From contig NZ_JAMYJR010000053.1 of NCBI RefSeq assembly GCF_024137025.1, positions 37,095 through 101,094 on the forward strand: a DNA stretch of 64,000 bases, written 5' to 3'. The notes under the pieces are model-generated. The model worked only from the letters and a program-made list of their open reading frames with translations. It was not told where the DNA came from and searched no databases. Numbering within the stretch: the first letter of the stretch is position 1; each line of letters opens with the position of its first letter. The position numbers and the translations under genes were made by a program. Below are positions 33,004-41,170 of the stretch, in pieces. Origin of the DNA: Paractinoplanes aksuensis. GTDB taxonomy: Bacteria; Actinomycetota; Actinomycetes; Mycobacteriales; Micromonosporaceae.

Positions 33004-34547
33004 CGCACCTGGAACGTGGTCAGGACGGCCGCGTGGTCGGACGTCCACTGGTTTCCGGTGTGGTCGGGGATGGGCTGGGGCGTGCCGGCGACCAGCGTGC
33101 GTGAGCCGAGCACCGGCCAGGCGCCCTTGGCGTAGACGAAGTCGATCCGGTCCTGGGGCTCGGGCTGCCCGGCGAACTGGTCGTAGCCGTACCCGCCGGC
33201 GAACGTGCGGGTGATCGGCGACCAGGTGTGACCGGGCACCGCGACCGGGTCGGGGTGGGCGCGGCGGAAGGTGTCGACCAGCCCGGCCTGGGTGGGCAGG
33301 GTCGACGTCGGCCACGGGACAGTCTGCTGGTAGCCGCACCGGGCGGTCGCCGCGGTCCAGTCGAGGTGCGAGGCGGCGTTGAAGTCGCCGGTCAGCAGCA
33401 CCGGGGTGGTGGCGGACTGGTTGAGCGGCGCCTGCATCCGCTGCAGGACGGTGGTGATCTGGCCGGTGCGACCGGAATCCGCTTCTCGTTGCAGCAGCCG
33501 CGGGACGGTGAGGCGGCCGAAACAGGCGTCGTACGGCCCGTACGGGGTGTAGCCGAGGTGGGCGTTCCACAGCGCCACGTCGTCGCCGAACTGGTCGTCG
33601 AGGCTGATCACGACGTCGTTGACCTTGGGGCCGCCGGCCGTGGGCGCGGTGCCGCGGCGCACGATCGGATAGCGGCTGAGGATGCCGAGGTCCGCTCCCA
33701 CGTCATGGAAGTTCCAGCCCAGGGCCGCGCCGAGAGCGGCCGCCGCGCCGTCGTTCTCCTGGATGCCGACTACGTCCACGTCCTGTTCGAGCAGGAAGCG
33801 CAGCTGCTTGGCGCGGTAGTTGGTGACCCGGGTGCCGCCGTGCCACAGGTTCCAGCTCATCACGTTGAGCGTGGGCACCAGCCGGTCGGCGGCTCGGCTC
33901 ACGTCCAGCGCGACTCGCGTGCGGGCGGTCTGGCCGGCGGTGTTGGTGGCCTGCACGGTGGCCGAGGCGGTGGCGCCGCCCGCGGTCTCGGGTGGGGTGC
34001 CGCCGATCGCGCCGTCCCGGCCGACGGTCAGCCAGGCCGGGCCGTCGACCTTGGTGAAGGCGGCGCCCCGGGTGTCGCCGGTGAGCAGACCGGCGACCGA
34101 GGCCTGATAGCCGCGCCCGGCCTTGGCGTTGCGCAGCGGCGTGGTCGCGGCGACGAACTGCAGCTCCTGGGCGCTGCGGACGGTGAACCGGACCGGCTCG
34201 GCGAACCAGGCGTATCCGTCGCGGGCCAGCCCGTACGCGATGTAGGCGCCGGGCGTCCAGTTGCCGGTGGCGAAGGTCAGCGTGCCGGTGGCCGCGGTGG
34301 CGTACTGCCACTGGAACGACGGCCCGACGAACTGCTGGTTCACGGGCCCGTTGCCGGGGTCGGTGTAGATGCCGATCCAGTTGGTGGCATGCGGCGCGTC
34401 GGCCCGGTATTCGACCTGCAGGGCCTCGCCCGGAACGACCGAGGGCGTACGGATGGTCAGGTTTCCGCTCGGGGCGGCGATGGCCGGTGAGGGCAGGACG
34501 ACGATGCCGACGAGGACGACAAGGGCCACCAGGGCTCGCTTGAACAT
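33000..34547 (-). CDS. Secreted endonuclease/exonuclease/phosphatase-fold protein
   Basis: A 515-aa protein with a signal peptide (residues 1-24), two beta-sandwich-like regions (~26-125 and ~130-220, the latter with NAKAGRGYQASVAGL typical of Ig-like putative binding domains), then the EEP catalytic domain: MSWNLWHGGTR (Asn), VVGIQEN (Glu), TGDFNAASHLDW (Asp-x-Asn), DRIDFVY and SDHAAV (Asp-His). Members are DNases, sphingomyelinases or inositol phosphatases; extracellular phosphodiester cleavage is expected. The start is ATG 34547. It is convergent with the discoidin protein (4-bp overlap) and separated from the GH16 gene by the 34681 hairpin. Confidence 0.88.
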   Translation of the reverse strand: MFKRALVALVVLVGIVVLPSPAIAAPSGNLTIRTPSVVPGEALQVEYRADAPHATNWIGIYTDPGNGPVNQQFVGPSFQWQYATAATGTLTFATGNWTPGAYIAYGLARDGYAWFAEPVRFTVRSAQELQFVAATTPLRNAKAGRGYQASVAGLLTGDTRGAAFTKVDGPAWLTVGRDGAIGGTPPETAGGATASATVQATNTAGQTARTRVALDVSRAADRLVPTLNVMSWNLWHGGTRVTNYRAKQLRFLLEQDVDVVGIQENDGAAAALGAALGWNFHDVGADLGILSRYPIVRRGTAPTAGGPKVNDVVISLDDQFGDDVALWNAHLGYTPYGPYDACFGRLTVPRLLQREADSGRTGQITTVLQRMQAPLNQSATTPVLLTGDFNAASHLDWTAATARCGYQQTVPWPTSTLPTQAGLVDTFRRAHPDPVAVPGHTWSPITRTFAGGYGYDQFAGQPEPQDRIDFVYAKGAWPVLGSRTLVAGTPQPIPDHTGNQWTSDHAAVLTTFQVR

Positions 34548-34680
34548 GCTCCGGACTCAACCCGACCCAACGATCGTGGTCAATATCAGTCGGTGAAGTT
34601 GGTGAACTGTTTGCCGCACGATCAACAGAAAGGCCGCCCACGGCGCGGAGAGCGTCGTGAGCGGCCTCGAACATCTGGAT

Positions 34681-34715
34681 ACGTGTTGACGTGTTGATTC
34701 AACACGTCAACACGT
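34681..34715 (-). terminator. Near-perfect 35-base palindrome (terminator of the GH16 gene)
   Basis: ACGTGTTGACGTGTTGA (34681-34697) is the exact reverse complement of TCAACACGTCAACACGT (34699-34715), with a single base between. Each arm is itself a tandem of GACGTGTT-like octamers. It begins 14 bases past the GH16 stop codon. Rho-independent termination is the simplest reading; a protein-binding site is the alternative because the stem is only moderately GC-rich. Confidence 0.6.
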
Positions 34716-34728
34716 CGTCACCATGAGG

Positions 34729-35961
34729 TCAGGCGCGGGACCACTTCTGGTTGGGCTGGCCGGAGCAGTCCCAGAGCTGCAGCTGGGCGCCGTTGGCCGT
34801 ATTGCGGTCCTTGATGTCCACGCACTTGTTGGCGGAGACGTTCACCAGGTCGCCCTGGGCCGACAGGGTGAACCGCTGCACCGGGTTGGTGTTGCACTGG
34901 ACCAGCTGGATCGGGGTGCCGTTGGTCAGCGCCCCGCCGGCCGGGTCCATGCACTTGCCCATGGCGCGGATCGTACCGTCGCCGTTCTGGGTCCACTGCT
35001 GGGCGGCGGTGTTGTTGCAGTCGTACATCTGCAGCCGGGCCCCATCCACCGGGTTGGCGCCGGGGATGTCGATGCAGCGGCCGCTCAGGCTCGACTTGAG
35101 CGCGTTGCCGTTGCCGGTCGGCGGCGGCGTCGTGGTCGAGGTGCTGACGTGCACGTAGTCGACCAGCATCTTGCTCTCGGCGGGCAGGCTGCCGGGGTTG
35201 CCCTGGCCGAAGTTGCCGCCGATGGCCAGGTTCAGGATGATGAAGAACCCGTGGTTGAAGACCCAGTTGACGTTGCCCTTGGCCGCGCGCAGCGAGTCGG
35301 GGGTGGCGCGGAAGAACTCCCGGCCGTCGACGGTCCAGACGACCAGGTTGGGCGACCAGTCCACGGCGTACGTGTGGAAGGCCTGGTGCCACGGGGTGCT
35401 CGAGGTCGTGATGGCGCCGAACGAGTTGCCACCCGAGTAGCCGGGGCCGTGCAGCGTGCCGAAGAGCTGGTTGGGCTCGCGGCCGACGACCTCCATGATG
35501 TCGATCTCGCCGTCGGTCGGCCAGTTGCTGCCGCCGAGCATCCAGAACGCGGGCCACAGACCCGAGCCGTTGGGGACCTGGATGCGGGCCTCGATGTGCC
35601 CGTACTGCTGGGTGAACTTGCCGGCGGTCTGGATGCGGCCCGAGGTGAACTGGCAGGGGCCGTTCCAGCAGTTGTTGCCGCCGCTGCCCTTGCGGGCGGT
35701 GATGACCAACTGGCCCTGCCCGTTCATGGCGACGTTGCTGGTGCCCTGGGTGTAGTACTGGAGCTCCTGGTTGCCCCAGCCGCCGCCACCGACGTCGAAG
35801 TTCCACTTCGACGAGTCGACGCCGCTGCCGGCCGGGCCGTTGAAGTCTTCGTTCCAGACGACCGCCGCCTCGGCGGTGTCACTGCGGGAGCCGACGGCAA
35901 GGCCGGCGCCCAGGGCCACCATCATGACGGTGGCCGCGATGAAAAACCTGGACTTGCGCAT
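34729..35961 (-). CDS. Secreted GH16 beta-glucanase with C-terminal ricin-B lectin
   Basis: A 410-aa exported enzyme. Residues 1-32 form the signal peptide (ending DTAEA). Residues ~33-275 are a GH16 jelly-roll with the catalytic EIDIMEVVG (E-x-D-x-x-E) and WPAFWMLGGSNWPTDGE before it, as in laminarinases (endo-beta-1,3-glucanases). After a TTTPPPT linker, residues ~287-410 make a ricin-type beta-trefoil with repeated CIDIPG, CMDPAG, CVDIKD and QQW, QRF, QKW units. Hydrolysis of fungal or algal beta-1,3-glucan outside the cell is expected. ATG 35961 follows GGAGGA by eight bases; the longer frame from 35988 is less likely. Confidence 0.94.
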   Translation of the reverse strand: MRKSRFFIAATVMMVALGAGLAVGSRSDTAEAAVVWNEDFNGPAGSGVDSSKWNFDVGGGGWGNQELQYYTQGTSNVAMNGQGQLVITARKGSGGNNCWNGPCQFTSGRIQTAGKFTQQYGHIEARIQVPNGSGLWPAFWMLGGSNWPTDGEIDIMEVVGREPNQLFGTLHGPGYSGGNSFGAITTSSTPWHQAFHTYAVDWSPNLVVWTVDGREFFRATPDSLRAAKGNVNWVFNHGFFIILNLAIGGNFGQGNPGSLPAESKMLVDYVHVSTSTTTPPPTGNGNALKSSLSGRCIDIPGANPVDGARLQMYDCNNTAAQQWTQNGDGTIRAMGKCMDPAGGALTNGTPIQLVQCNTNPVQRFTLSAQGDLVNVSANKCVDIKDRNTANGAQLQLWDCSGQPNQKWSRA

Positions 35962-36055
35962 GGGGGATTTCCTCCGGGGAGAGGACATGGATAATACGAA
36001 ACAGTCTTAATAATTGATCCCCGCGAGTCAAGGCAAGCCGGGCATTGGCGGAACT

Positions 36056-36808
36056 TCAGTGCCCGAATGTCGGGGCCCGAACTGCTCGAACCTCGGCCAG
36101 CCGCCGCTTCGAGAAGTCGTCGTCCCAGCACACGGCGGCCTCCCAGGCGGCCGAGGCCTGCGCGGCGACGTCGTACGCCTCGTCGTCGAGGCCGGCGGCG
36201 TTGCCGGGCAGCACCAGGTCGAGGTCGGGCATGTCGACGTGCGACTCGTCCCAGTCGATCAGCGCGACCCGGTCCGCGGTCAGGCGGATGTTGCCCGGAT
36301 TGAGATCACCGTGCACGACGCAGGTGGGCCGGCCGGCCAGCCGCGCCCAGGCGGCCCGGCAGCGGGCGACACCCTCCGGCGGCATCGCGCCCAGGTCGAC
36401 CCTGGTGCCGGTCTCGGCCCGCAGCAGGTCGGTGCACGATCGCCAACCCGGGCGCTGCGGCCACCCGCTCGTCAGTCGATGCAGCTCACGCACCGTTTCG
36501 GCCACGCGTCGCCAGTCGCCCGGCGTCTCGGGCGGCCCGCCTTCGAGGTAGGTCATCACGACCAGGCCGTCGACGAACAACCGGCCGTCGGTGGCCGGGA
36601 CGGGCCGCGGCACGGTCAGGCCCTCACGGTCGAGGTGTTGCAGGAGACCCGTCTCCCAGGCGAGATCGGCGTCGCGGCGGCGGCCGAGACGACCGATCGC
36701 GAGCTGCCCGCCGACCCGCACGCGCCACACGTCGTTGGCGACGCCGGCGGTGATCTTCTCGAGGCGGACGGCGTCCTCGCCCCACTGCCCGAGCGCTTCC
36801 CAGCTCAT
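36056..36808 (-). CDS. Aminoglycoside phosphotransferase-family kinase
   Basis: A 250-aa protein of the APH/choline kinase fold: VANDVWRVRVGGQLAIGRL at the nucleotide site, CVVHGDLNPGNIRL (HGDLNPGN catalytic loop), and ALIDWDESHVDMPDLD (metal-binding Asp). The substrate may be an antibiotic, a sugar alcohol or a metabolite; motif details do not decide. ATG 36808 begins MSWEALGQWGEDAVR; upstream in-frame codons run into unrelated sequence. No regulator is adjacent. Confidence 0.87.
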   Translation of the reverse strand: MSWEALGQWGEDAVRLEKITAGVANDVWRVRVGGQLAIGRLGRRRDADLAWETGLLQHLDREGLTVPRPVPATDGRLFVDGLVVMTYLEGGPPETPGDWRRVAETVRELHRLTSGWPQRPGWRSCTDLLRAETGTRVDLGAMPPEGVARCRAAWARLAGRPTCVVHGDLNPGNIRLTADRVALIDWDESHVDMPDLDLVLPGNAAGLDDEAYDVAAQASAAWEAAVCWDDDFSKRRLAEVRAVRAPTFGH

Positions 36809-36852
36809 CAACCAAATGTTAAGGATGATCCGGTGCCGGGGGCGAACGGCTT

Positions 36853-37077
36853 TCAGCGGATGGTGAGCGCGGCCAGGCCGGCCACCGCGACAAGCGTGCT
36901 GGCGGTCAGGAACGCGGTGTTGTGGGCTGTCCACCAGCGGATGCGGCCGCGGACGTAGGCCGGGCAGTCGTCGGGCCGCACCACCCGCAGCGCGACGACG
37001 GTGAGGGCGGCCAGGACCATGCCGGCCACACCCAGCAGCGCCACCAGGGTGGCGAGCTCGGGTCGGGCCGGGTCCAT
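36853..37077 (-). CDS. Small two-helix membrane protein
   Basis: A 74-aa protein with two hydrophobic helices, LATLVALLGVAGMVLAALTV and TAFLTASTLVAVAGLAALTI, joined by a basic loop (DDCPAYVRGRIRWWTAHN). ATG 37077. It stands between the phosphotransferase and the GH2 gene on the same strand, with short gaps. No family recognised. Confidence 0.7.
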   Translation of the reverse strand: MDPARPELATLVALLGVAGMVLAALTVVALRVVRPDDCPAYVRGRIRWWTAHNTAFLTASTLVAVAGLAALTIR

Positions 37078-37114
37078 GGCGTCATCTCACCGCGCCGCGG
37101 CGGGTGCTGGTGTC

Positions 37115-39397
37115 TCAGCTTGAGACGCGAGCCGTCGCCGGCCGGCTCGAGACGCGGGGGTCGTCGCCGATGTGACGGGTCGTATTGCGATCGACGTCGA
37201 CGGCAGCGCGGGCAGCGACCCGGCCGTCGGGAGTCAGCACTGACAGGTGCAGGCGCCCTGAAGGCCAGCCGTCGGGCAGCACGGCCTCGATCGCGGTCGC
37301 GGCGCTCAACTCGTACGGCTTGGCCTCGACCGACGGGCCGTCCACCGGCGCACCGACGGGACCGGTGGAGTAGACCGGTCCCCAGGCGTGGGTCAGGCGG
37401 CCGGTGAACAGGTCGGGGCCGTGGTGCGAGAGGTGCACGCCGATGGTGGCGGTGGCACCGACGATGTCGCGGCCGGGAGCGACCGGGGCGACGTCGAGCA
37501 CCAGCGTGGTCGGGGCGTTGACCGCGGCCGGGTCGGCGCCGCCCAGATCCTTGGGTTCGCGGTCGAAGGTGAGCAGGCCGGCCGACTCGTGCTCGATGTC
37601 GTACAGCTCGGTGTAGACATAACCCGAGAGCCGGTCGTGGCGGCGCAGCTCCTGGGTCTGCCAGCGCAGGTGCCAGGCCCGCTCGACACTGGTGAAGCCG
37701 CCGCCGTACTCGCTGTTGAGGTTGGGCAGTCCGCGCAGCGGTTGCGAAGGCACGGCGAGCGCCTTGTCGACCACGAAATCCGGCCCGAGCTTGACCGGGA
37801 AACTGTCGCGCTCGCCGCTGACCAGCGCGGCCAGGGTCTGCTGCCAGCCGATGGCGCTCTCGTCGTAGTAGTGCCAGTCGAGCAGGTCGGTGCGAACGTG
37901 GGTCCACCCCGAGTTATCCACAATGGGACGGGTGCGGTCGAGAGAAGCCAATTTTTCGTACGCGGCGACGACTGCCTCCTGTTTGGCGGTGTCCCCGGGG
38001 ATGTCCCAATCGAGGCCCCACTCCTCGTTGTAGAGCCCCCACACGACGATGGCCGGCGAGTTGCCGTCCCGGGCGACCATGGGCTCGATCTGCGCCTCGA
38101 ACGCGGCCGTGGACGCCGCGGTGAACGTGCCGGTCGAGGCCGGCTCGCACCACAGCAACAGACCCAGCCGGTCGGCGTGGTGGATGAAGCGGGGATCCTC
38201 GAGCTTGAGGTGCTTGCGCACGAGGGTGTAGCCGAGCTCGCGCGCCAGCTCCAGGTCGCGGATCATGGCGGCGTCGCTGGGCGGGGTGATGCCGGTCCGC
38301 GGCCAGTAGCCCTGGTCGAGCACGCCCTTGATGAAGAGCCGCTCGCCGTTGAAGAGGATCTCCTCGCCGCGCACTTCGACCTTGCGCAGCCCGGTATAGC
38401 CGGTGACGCGGTCGATGCCGTCGGAGGTCTCCAGCTCGACATCGACGTAGTAGAGGTGTGGATCGGCCGGGCTCCACAATGCGGGTTCCGCGATTGCCAC
38501 AACGGTCTCCGTGACACCCGAATGCGCCCCGACGAAGTCGAATGCGCTCGACGCGCCACCCGACACGGCAGGCGCGGCACTCGACACGGCGGGCGCGGCA
38601 CTCGACACGGCAGGCGCGGCGCTGAAAGCAGTCGAGTCGTTGGTCGTGGACGGAACGGATCGGATCGCGAGACGAACCGTTGCGTCGGCCGAGTGGGGGC
38701 CGGCGGTGTGGATCCGCACGGTGACGCCGTCGAGGTTCTCGGTCGGGCGCAGCGTCAATGCCGTGATGTGGGTGGCCGGGCGGGCCTCGAGCCACACGCT
38801 CTGCCAGATGCCGGAGGACGGGGTGAAGCAGACGCCGTCGTAGTCCGTGCGAGGAACGCTTCGCTGCTTGCCGTGGGCGATCTCGCGCTTGTCGGCCGGC
38901 GCGTCCACCCGCACCACCACCTCGCACTCCCCCGCCGCCGCGACGAGACGATCCGTTCCGTCTTGCGAGAGCACGAGACGATCCGTTCCGTCCTGCGAAA
39001 GCGCGAGACGATCCGTTTCGTCTCGGGAGGACACTGGGGGCGTCGGGGGTGCAGCGGGCGAGGCGAGCGCGTCGGTGATGTCGGCCTCGAACGGGGTGTA
39101 GCCGCCCTCGTGGCGCACCACCTCGGTGCCGTTGACCCAGACGGTGGCAGCGTGGTGGACGGCGCCGAAGTGCAGGACGACCCGCTGGCCGGTCCAGTCG
39201 GCGGGGACGGTCACGGTGCGGCGGTACCAGCCAGTGGGGCGCCAATGCTGCGCTTGGCCCGAGGCGGGCGTCTCCCACGCGTACGGGACCTGGATCCGGG
39301 AGTCGAAGGCGCGCTCACCGAAAGAGAAGTCCCAGGTGCCGTTCAGGCTGAGCCAGCTGTGGGAGCGGTCGAAATGCGGCCGCGGATATTCTGCCAT
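37115..39397 (-). CDS. GH2 family glycoside hydrolase (beta-galactosidase/glucuronidase-like), module A
   Basis: A 760-aa cytoplasmic enzyme. The N-terminal jelly-roll (SLNGTWDFSFGERAF, AVHHAATVWVNG) and Ig-like domain are followed by the barrel with acid/base Glu in WGLYNEEWG and nucleophile Glu in NSEYGGG. AGGAGC precedes the ATG at 39397. It lies 62 bp downstream of the second permease of module A, so it should hydrolyse the imported oligosaccharide. Two tandem-repeat insertions (DNA 38561-38623 and 38945-39034) add low-complexity loops: three AAPAVS units and a repeated QDGTDRL, between conserved strands. Substrate class is uncertain (galactoside, glucuronide or arabinoside). Confidence 0.9.
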   Translation of the reverse strand: MAEYPRPHFDRSHSWLSLNGTWDFSFGERAFDSRIQVPYAWETPASGQAQHWRPTGWYRRTVTVPADWTGQRVVLHFGAVHHAATVWVNGTEVVRHEGGYTPFEADITDALASPAAPPTPPVSSRDETDRLALSQDGTDRLVLSQDGTDRLVAAAGECEVVVRVDAPADKREIAHGKQRSVPRTDYDGVCFTPSSGIWQSVWLEARPATHITALTLRPTENLDGVTVRIHTAGPHSADATVRLAIRSVPSTTNDSTAFSAAPAVSSAAPAVSSAAPAVSGGASSAFDFVGAHSGVTETVVAIAEPALWSPADPHLYYVDVELETSDGIDRVTGYTGLRKVEVRGEEILFNGERLFIKGVLDQGYWPRTGITPPSDAAMIRDLELARELGYTLVRKHLKLEDPRFIHHADRLGLLLWCEPASTGTFTAASTAAFEAQIEPMVARDGNSPAIVVWGLYNEEWGLDWDIPGDTAKQEAVVAAYEKLASLDRTRPIVDNSGWTHVRTDLLDWHYYDESAIGWQQTLAALVSGERDSFPVKLGPDFVVDKALAVPSQPLRGLPNLNSEYGGGFTSVERAWHLRWQTQELRRHDRLSGYVYTELYDIEHESAGLLTFDREPKDLGGADPAAVNAPTTLVLDVAPVAPGRDIVGATATIGVHLSHHGPDLFTGRLTHAWGPVYSTGPVGAPVDGPSVEAKPYELSAATAIEAVLPDGWPSGRLHLSVLTPDGRVAARAAVDVDRNTTRHIGDDPRVSSRPATARVSS
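38561..38623 (+). repeat. Three 21-bp tandem repeats inside the GH2 gene
   Basis: The unit CGACACGGCAGGCGCGGCAC plus T occurs three times (38561, 38582, 38603) with one or two mismatches. It encodes in frame, on the minus strand, the AAPAVSS triplicate within the GH2 protein. Confidence 0.85.
38945..39034 (+). repeat. Three 30-bp tandem repeats inside the GH2 gene
   Basis: Units beginning GAGACGATCCGTTCCGTC start at 38945, 38975 and 39005, exactly 30 bp apart; the first two differ by two bases, the third is more divergent. On the minus strand they encode repeats around DETDRLALS and QDGTDRLVLS. Confidence 0.85.
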
Positions 39398-39425
39398 TTT
39401 GTTGCTCCTATGCGGACTGACGGGA

Positions 39426-39479
39426 TCAGCCTTTGACGTTGCCGGTTGACGAAAGGAATTCAGCCTTTGACGCTGCCGG
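39426..39479 (-). repeat. Duplicated 20-bp permease 3' end
   Basis: TCAGCCTTTGACGTTGCCGG (39426-39445) and TCAGCCTTTGACGCTGCCGG (39460-39479) match at 19 of 20 bases, 34 bp apart. The second is the last codons (GSVKG, stop) of the permease at 39460; the first reads GNVKG, stop in the same sense, apparently the tail of a lost or recombined permease copy. Confidence 0.65.
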
Positions 39480-40311
39480 CGAGGATGCCGTTGATGAAGT
39501 GGCGTTGGAGGAGGACGAAGACGACAAGCAGCGGGATCATCGCGATGCTGCTGGCCGCCAGCAGTTCGCTCCAGACGGTGGCGAAGTCGGCGCCGATCCG
39601 GTTGCCGCTGATGTTCTGGGCCAGGGTCGAGAGCACCACCTGCAATGTCTGATGCTTCTCGTCATTGACGGCGACCACCGGCCAGACGAAGTCGTTGTAG
39701 ACGTTCATCATGGTGAGCACGGCCAGTCCGGCCAGGCCGGGGCGGATCACCGGCACCACGATCCGGCGGAAGACTCCGAATTCGCCAGCGCCGTCGACCC
39801 GGCCCGCGTCCAGCAGTTCGTCGGGGATGGCCGCGATGACCTGGCGCATCCAGAAGATGCTGAACGCGTCGATGCTGCCCGGCAGGATCAGCGCCTTGTA
39901 CGTGTTGACCCAGCCCAGCGCGCTCATTTCGAGCAGCAACGGAATGATGAGCACGAGGGTCGGCAGCATCAGGGTCAGCAGCACGATCCCGAAGAGCAGA
40001 TCCTTGCCGGGGAATTTGTACTTGGCGAACGCGTAGCCGGCCAACGGACAGAAGAACAGCGTCATTCCGCCCTTGATGACGAGCACCAGCGCCGTATTGG
40101 CGAAACCGGTGCCGATCGGCACGTCGGCGAACATCGCCCGGTAGCCGTCGAGCGTGACGTCGGCCAGGGAGAAACCGAGGGGGTCGCTGATGATTTCGGC
40201 GGCCGGCTTGAGCGAGGAGCTGATCGCCCACCAGATCGGGTAGAGGAACAGCAGCGCCAGTACGCCCAACAGCGCGTACGTGGGAAGGCTTGGTCTTTTG
40301 TCATTCATCAC
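39460..40311 (-). CDS. Sugar ABC transporter permease (MalG type), module A
   Basis: A 283-aa membrane protein with six helices and the EAA loop for the ATPase (AAIPDELLDAGRVDGAGEF, then GVFRRIVVPVIRPGLA). It forms the channel with the partner permease at 40301. The start is ATG 40308 or 40311 (two adjacent ATGs), overlapping the upstream permease by about 11 bp, so translation is coupled. The ATPase is not encoded in the operon, as in many actinobacterial CUT1 systems that share an MsiK-like ATPase elsewhere. Confidence 0.93.
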   Translation of the reverse strand: MMNDKRPSLPTYALLGVLALLFLYPIWWAISSSLKPAAEIISDPLGFSLADVTLDGYRAMFADVPIGTGFANTALVLVIKGGMTLFFCPLAGYAFAKYKFPGKDLLFGIVLLTLMLPTLVLIIPLLLEMSALGWVNTYKALILPGSIDAFSIFWMRQVIAAIPDELLDAGRVDGAGEFGVFRRIVVPVIRPGLAGLAVLTMMNVYNDFVWPVVAVNDEKHQTLQVVLSTLAQNISGNRIGADFATVWSELLAASSIAMIPLLVVFVLLQRHFINGILAGSVKG

Positions 40312-41170
40312 GCGCTCGCAGGAGCCGGACGGAGAGCAGGGACAACGCGAACACGAGGATCACCAGCAGGAACGAGTTGGCCGCCCCGGTGCCCAGGTCG
40401 GAGGCGGTGATGTGGTCGTAGAGGTAGAGCCCGGCGGTGGTGGTCGACCCGTACGGGCCGCCCTGGGTCACCACGAACGGTTCGGCGAACATCTGGAACA
40501 CCGCCAGGGTCTGGATGACCAGCAGGAACGACAGGCTGCGGCGCATCAGCGGCACGGTCATCGACCAGAACTGGCGCGCCCGGGACGCACCGTCGAGGTC
40601 GGCCGCCTCGTACACGTGTGAAGGCACTGCCTGCAGCCCGGCCAGCAGGATGATGATGGCGAAGCCGGTGGTCTTCCACAGGAACAGCAGGGCCAGCGTC
40701 GGTTTGGACCACGCGGTGCTGGTCAGCCAGCCCACGTCGGGCAGGCCGATCAGGTTGAGCGCATGGTTGACCAGGCCGTAGTCGCGGTCGAAGACGACGA
40801 TCCAGACCTGGGCCATGGCGACCAGCGGCGTCACGAACGGTGCGATGAACGCCACCCGGAACAGCCCGCGCAGCCGCAGTTTCGCGTTGGAGAGCAGCAC
40901 CGCCGCGCCGAGACCGGCCACCAGCTGGATCGGCACGACGAGCAACCACATGATCGAGCTGTTGCCCAGCGACGCCCAGAACTCGGGGCTGGTCAGCAGG
41001 TAGGTGTAGTTGTCGAGGCCGATCCAGCGGGCCTCGCCGGCCCCGGTCCACTTCGTGAAGCTCAACCTCAGGGCGTACGCCAGCGGGTACGCACCGAAGG
41101 CGGCGAACACCACGAAGAAGGGCAGGACGAAGACGTACGGCGCCGCTCTCTTGCGAAGGAGCAGAGACAT
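40301..41170 (-). CDS. Sugar ABC transporter permease (MalF type), module A
   Basis: A 289-aa membrane protein with six helices (APYVFVLPFFVVFAAFGAYP at the N-terminus) and EAA loop SHVYEAADLDGASRARQFW. ATG 41168-41170 shares one base with the TGA of the binding-protein gene (TGATG), so expression is coupled. The frame stays open across the binding-protein gene to 42694, but that part is a shadow. It pairs with the MalG-type permease. Confidence 0.93.
   Translation of the reverse strand: MSLLLRKRAAPYVFVLPFFVVFAAFGAYPLAYALRLSFTKWTGAGEARWIGLDNYTYLLTSPEFWASLGNSSIMWLLVVPIQLVAGLGAAVLLSNAKLRLRGLFRVAFIAPFVTPLVAMAQVWIVVFDRDYGLVNHALNLIGLPDVGWLTSTAWSKPTLALLFLWKTTGFAIIILLAGLQAVPSHVYEAADLDGASRARQFWSMTVPLMRRSLSFLLVIQTLAVFQMFAEPFVVTQGGPYGSTTTAGLYLYDHITASDLGTGAANSFLLVILVFALSLLSVRLLRARDE

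Noticed and set aside
29950..33570. A 1206-codon minus-strand open frame opposite the discoidin protein
   Set aside because: No domain is visible, composition is biased, and the plus strand encodes a coherent secreted protein over the same bases.
38561..39034. CRISPR array
   Set aside because: The repeats are directly adjacent without spacers, keep the reading frame of the GH2 gene, and no cas genes are present.
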